This document shows positions 6,368 through 7,629 of a stretch of DNA of 7,629 bases, one piece after another. The translations under genes were made by a program, and so were the position numbers. The stretch lies in contig JAJAYX010000455.1 in NCBI GenBank assembly GCA_026785985.1, positions 1 to 7,629 on the forward strand, given 5' to 3'. The notes below the pieces were generated by a model. The model made no database searches and was not told the DNA's origin. It was given only the letters and a program-made list of their open reading frames with translations. Each line of letters starts with the position of its first letter. Within the stretch, counting starts at the first letter, position 1. This stretch comes from Rudanella sp. (lineage in GTDB: Bacteria > Bacteroidota > Bacteroidia > Cytophagales > Spirosomataceae).

Positions 6368-7408
6368 TTATTTTGGTAGCGATTGAACCCACTCCCGTAT
6401 CAATGCAATGCCTTCACGATGAACTACTTTACGGGATACTTCGGGCATCATCACGCCGGGGTCTGTCGACTCCATCCGATAGATCAGGATCGACTCATCG
6501 GGGTGGCCCGGCACAATATCGTACCGCCTGTTACCGGAGCCGCGCCCGGCAGCAACGGGTGTTTTGCGGATTCCCCAGGCGGTGGGGTTTTGCTCATGAA
6601 CCGACAAATTCAGGCCCGATGTGTTGGCCGGACCATCGGCCCGGTGGCAATGGGCGCAGTTGATGTCGAGGTAAATGCGGGCGCGGTCGGCTACCGAACC
6701 AGTCGTAGGGTCGTTCCAAACGGGGGCGCGGGGAATGGTGGTGAGGTCGGTTGTGGCGAGACCCGTTAGCAAGCCCGTTTTTTGCCAGTGCGCCAGTTGA
6801 TTTTCGGAGCCGGAACCATAGTCAAGCGATCCGTTGAGCTGCCGGGCAGTGGGGCCGATGGGCATCAGTACCTCGTTGCGGTTGTGGCAGCTTTTGCACT
6901 GGTTCAGGTTCGGAATCACGTATTCCTGCTCGTGTTTGCGCCCCTCGGCATCCACAAAAGCCACGTTTTTTCGGTCGCCCGCCACTTCGAGCAGCGCGTC
7001 GGTTTGTTCATCGTTCCAAACGTATTCGAGTGCTTTCCAGCCCGACTCACCGCGCACCAAGAGCCGCGTTTCCATGAGCCGACGACCCTTGGTTGCATCC
7101 CGAAAATCAGTCGGAAAATAGAATGTCTTGATGATCGTGGTGCCAACCGGAAAATCCATTACCTCGTTGAGGTCATACCGAGCCGCTTTTCCATTGGGTA
7201 GTTTCACAAACCGGAGTTTCTCGGCGTAATCCGAAAACAGGGGCGTGTTAAGTCGGTAGGGGAGAATACCCTCGGCTGGTTTCTGGTCGGCGGGGCTGCC
7301 TACAAAAAAGCCATACTCCGAGAGTTTGACCGGGGTGCCAGACTGGGTTAGTGAGCCAAAAATAAGTATAAAGGCCAGTAGCACGGCCAAACGCAGCGAC
7401 ATTATCAT
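6368..7408 (-). CDS. Secreted diheme c-type cytochrome, SO2930 family
   Basis: 346 residues. A signal sequence covers about 1-23 (MIMSLRLAVLLAFILIFGS) with no lipobox. An N-terminal domain of about 145 residues without heme motifs follows, then two covalent heme sites, CKSCH (171-175) and CAHCH (251-255). PGVMMPEV (317-324) probably supplies the distal Met ligand of the second heme, and PGHPDESIL (300-308) is typical of this type of cytochrome domain. The layout matches the SO2930/HNE_0200 family as I remember it; its reaction is unknown, but it presumably transfers electrons in the periplasm. The start could equally be the second Met (7402). It begins 14 bp after the kinase stop on the same strand and is followed after 69 bp by the M48 gene. 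Members of this family are often found, from memory, beside a parallel beta-helix protein; none is visible here. Confidence 0.88.
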   Translation of the reverse strand: MIMSLRLAVLLAFILIFGSLTQSGTPVKLSEYGFFVGSPADQKPAEGILPYRLNTPLFSDYAEKLRFVKLPNGKAARYDLNEVMDFPVGTTIIKTFYFPTDFRDATKGRRLMETRLLVRGESGWKALEYVWNDEQTDALLEVAGDRKNVAFVDAEGRKHEQEYVIPNLNQCKSCHNRNEVLMPIGPTARQLNGSLDYGSGSENQLAHWQKTGLLTGLATTDLTTIPRAPVWNDPTTGSVADRARIYLDINCAHCHRADGPANTSGLNLSVHEQNPTAWGIRKTPVAAGRGSGNRRYDIVPGHPDESILIYRMESTDPGVMMPEVSRKVVHREGIALIREWVQSLPK

Positions 7409-7422
7409 GCGACTAAAACAAC

Positions 7423-7629
7423 TTATTTCGGCAAATATACCGTAAATGTGCTGCCTTTGCCCGGTTCGCTGCTGGCAGAGATGGCTCCGTTATGCCGCTC
7501 CACGATCTTCTGGCAAATGGCCAGGCCAATGCCCGACCCCGGATACTGGTTGCGCCCGTGCAGACGCTGGAAAACCTGAAAGATGCGCCCGGCATGTTTT
7601 TCATCGAAACCAATGCCATTGTCGGCGAC
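7423..7629 (-). CDS. Sensor histidine kinase, C-terminal part of the ATPase domain; 5' end outside window
   Basis: The minus strand from 7629 is open for 68 codons and ends at TAA (7423-7425). It is clearly the end of a HATPase_c domain: DNGIGF (visible residues 3-8, G1 box), [10 protein letters not shown] (16-25, F box region), GSGIGLA (31-37, G2 box), the helix KIVERHNG (41-48), and [12 protein letters not shown] at the C-terminus. The FQRLHG...GSGIGLA pattern is characteristic of PAS- or phytochrome-type sensor kinases that pass phosphate to a response regulator. No receiver domain follows, so it is not a hybrid kinase with a C-terminal receiver. The His-containing dimerisation domain and the sensor lie beyond the window. 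The cytochrome gene starts 14 bp downstream. Confidence 0.92.
   Translation of the reverse strand, partial: VADNGIGFDEKHAGRIFQVFQRLHGRNQYPGSGIGLAICQKIVERHNGAISASSEPGKGSTFTVYLPK
7432..7439 (-). promoter_or_regulatory. Candidate -7 element for the cytochrome gene inside the kinase 3' end
   Basis: The minus strand reads TATATTTG followed by C, an exact TAnnTTTG match ending 23 bases before the cytochrome ATG at 7408. This would give a leader of roughly 20 nt. There is no TTG at the expected -33 spacing, and the bases also encode the conserved Val-Tyr-Leu at the kinase C-terminus, so the match may be a coding coincidence. Confidence 0.32.

Noticed and set aside
7413..7619. Minus-strand frame of 68 codons starting at 7619
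   Set aside because: The frame ending at 7423 gives a textbook histidine-kinase C-terminus, so this one is a shadow.
1..7629. Search by eye for CRISPR arrays, transposon ends, tRNA genes, retron-like or other defence loci
   Set aside because: No regularly spaced repeats, long terminal inverted repeats, cloverleaf-like stretches or defence proteins were seen, other than the Uma2 fragment, which is not evidence of a defence system.

Overview
The window looks like chromosomal DNA of a Bacteroidota bacterium, most likely a Cytophagales member of the Spirosoma/Fibrella kind. This is judged from protein character: a long LptD of the Bacteroidota type, an MCE protein without ABC genes beside it, an Uma2-family protein and a diheme cytochrome of the SO2930 type. 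Promoter-like TAnnTTTG boxes and the lack of clear Shine-Dalgarno sites fit the same group. The species call is an inference from memory, not a search.

Layout. Bases 1-349 (minus) hold the first 116 residues of an Uma2-family putative endonuclease that runs off the left edge. Bases 420-1430 (minus) encode a MlaD/MCE lipid-transport protein, and 1525-2427 (minus) a periplasmic zinc N-acetylmuramoyl-L-alanine amidase. Divergent from the amidase, 2439-5507 (plus) encodes a 1022-residue LptD, the outer-membrane LPS translocon. Convergent with LptD, 5534-6298 (minus) encodes a small secreted M48 metalloprotease. Bases 6368-7408 (minus) encode a secreted diheme c-type cytochrome, and 7423-7629 (minus) hold the last 68 residues of a sensor histidine kinase that runs off the right edge. 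No stretch longer than about 95 bases lacks a gene. I see no tRNA, rRNA, insertion sequence, CRISPR array or prophage.

How the genes fit together. The centre is a cell-envelope block: LptD delivers LPS to the outer leaflet, the MCE protein moves phospholipid between the membranes, the amidase trims peptidoglycan, and the M48 protease may act in outer-membrane protein quality control, as BepA does for LptD in E. coli. The amidase and lptD are divergently transcribed with start codons only about 11 bp apart, so their promoters must overlap coding sequence. The cytochrome and kinase form a separate same-strand pair with a 14-bp gap.

I found no convincing new multi-gene system. The points most worth a second look are the crowded lptD/amidase start region, the two-cysteine layout of LptD, the LptD-M48 pairing, and the cytochrome lying directly behind a kinase gene.
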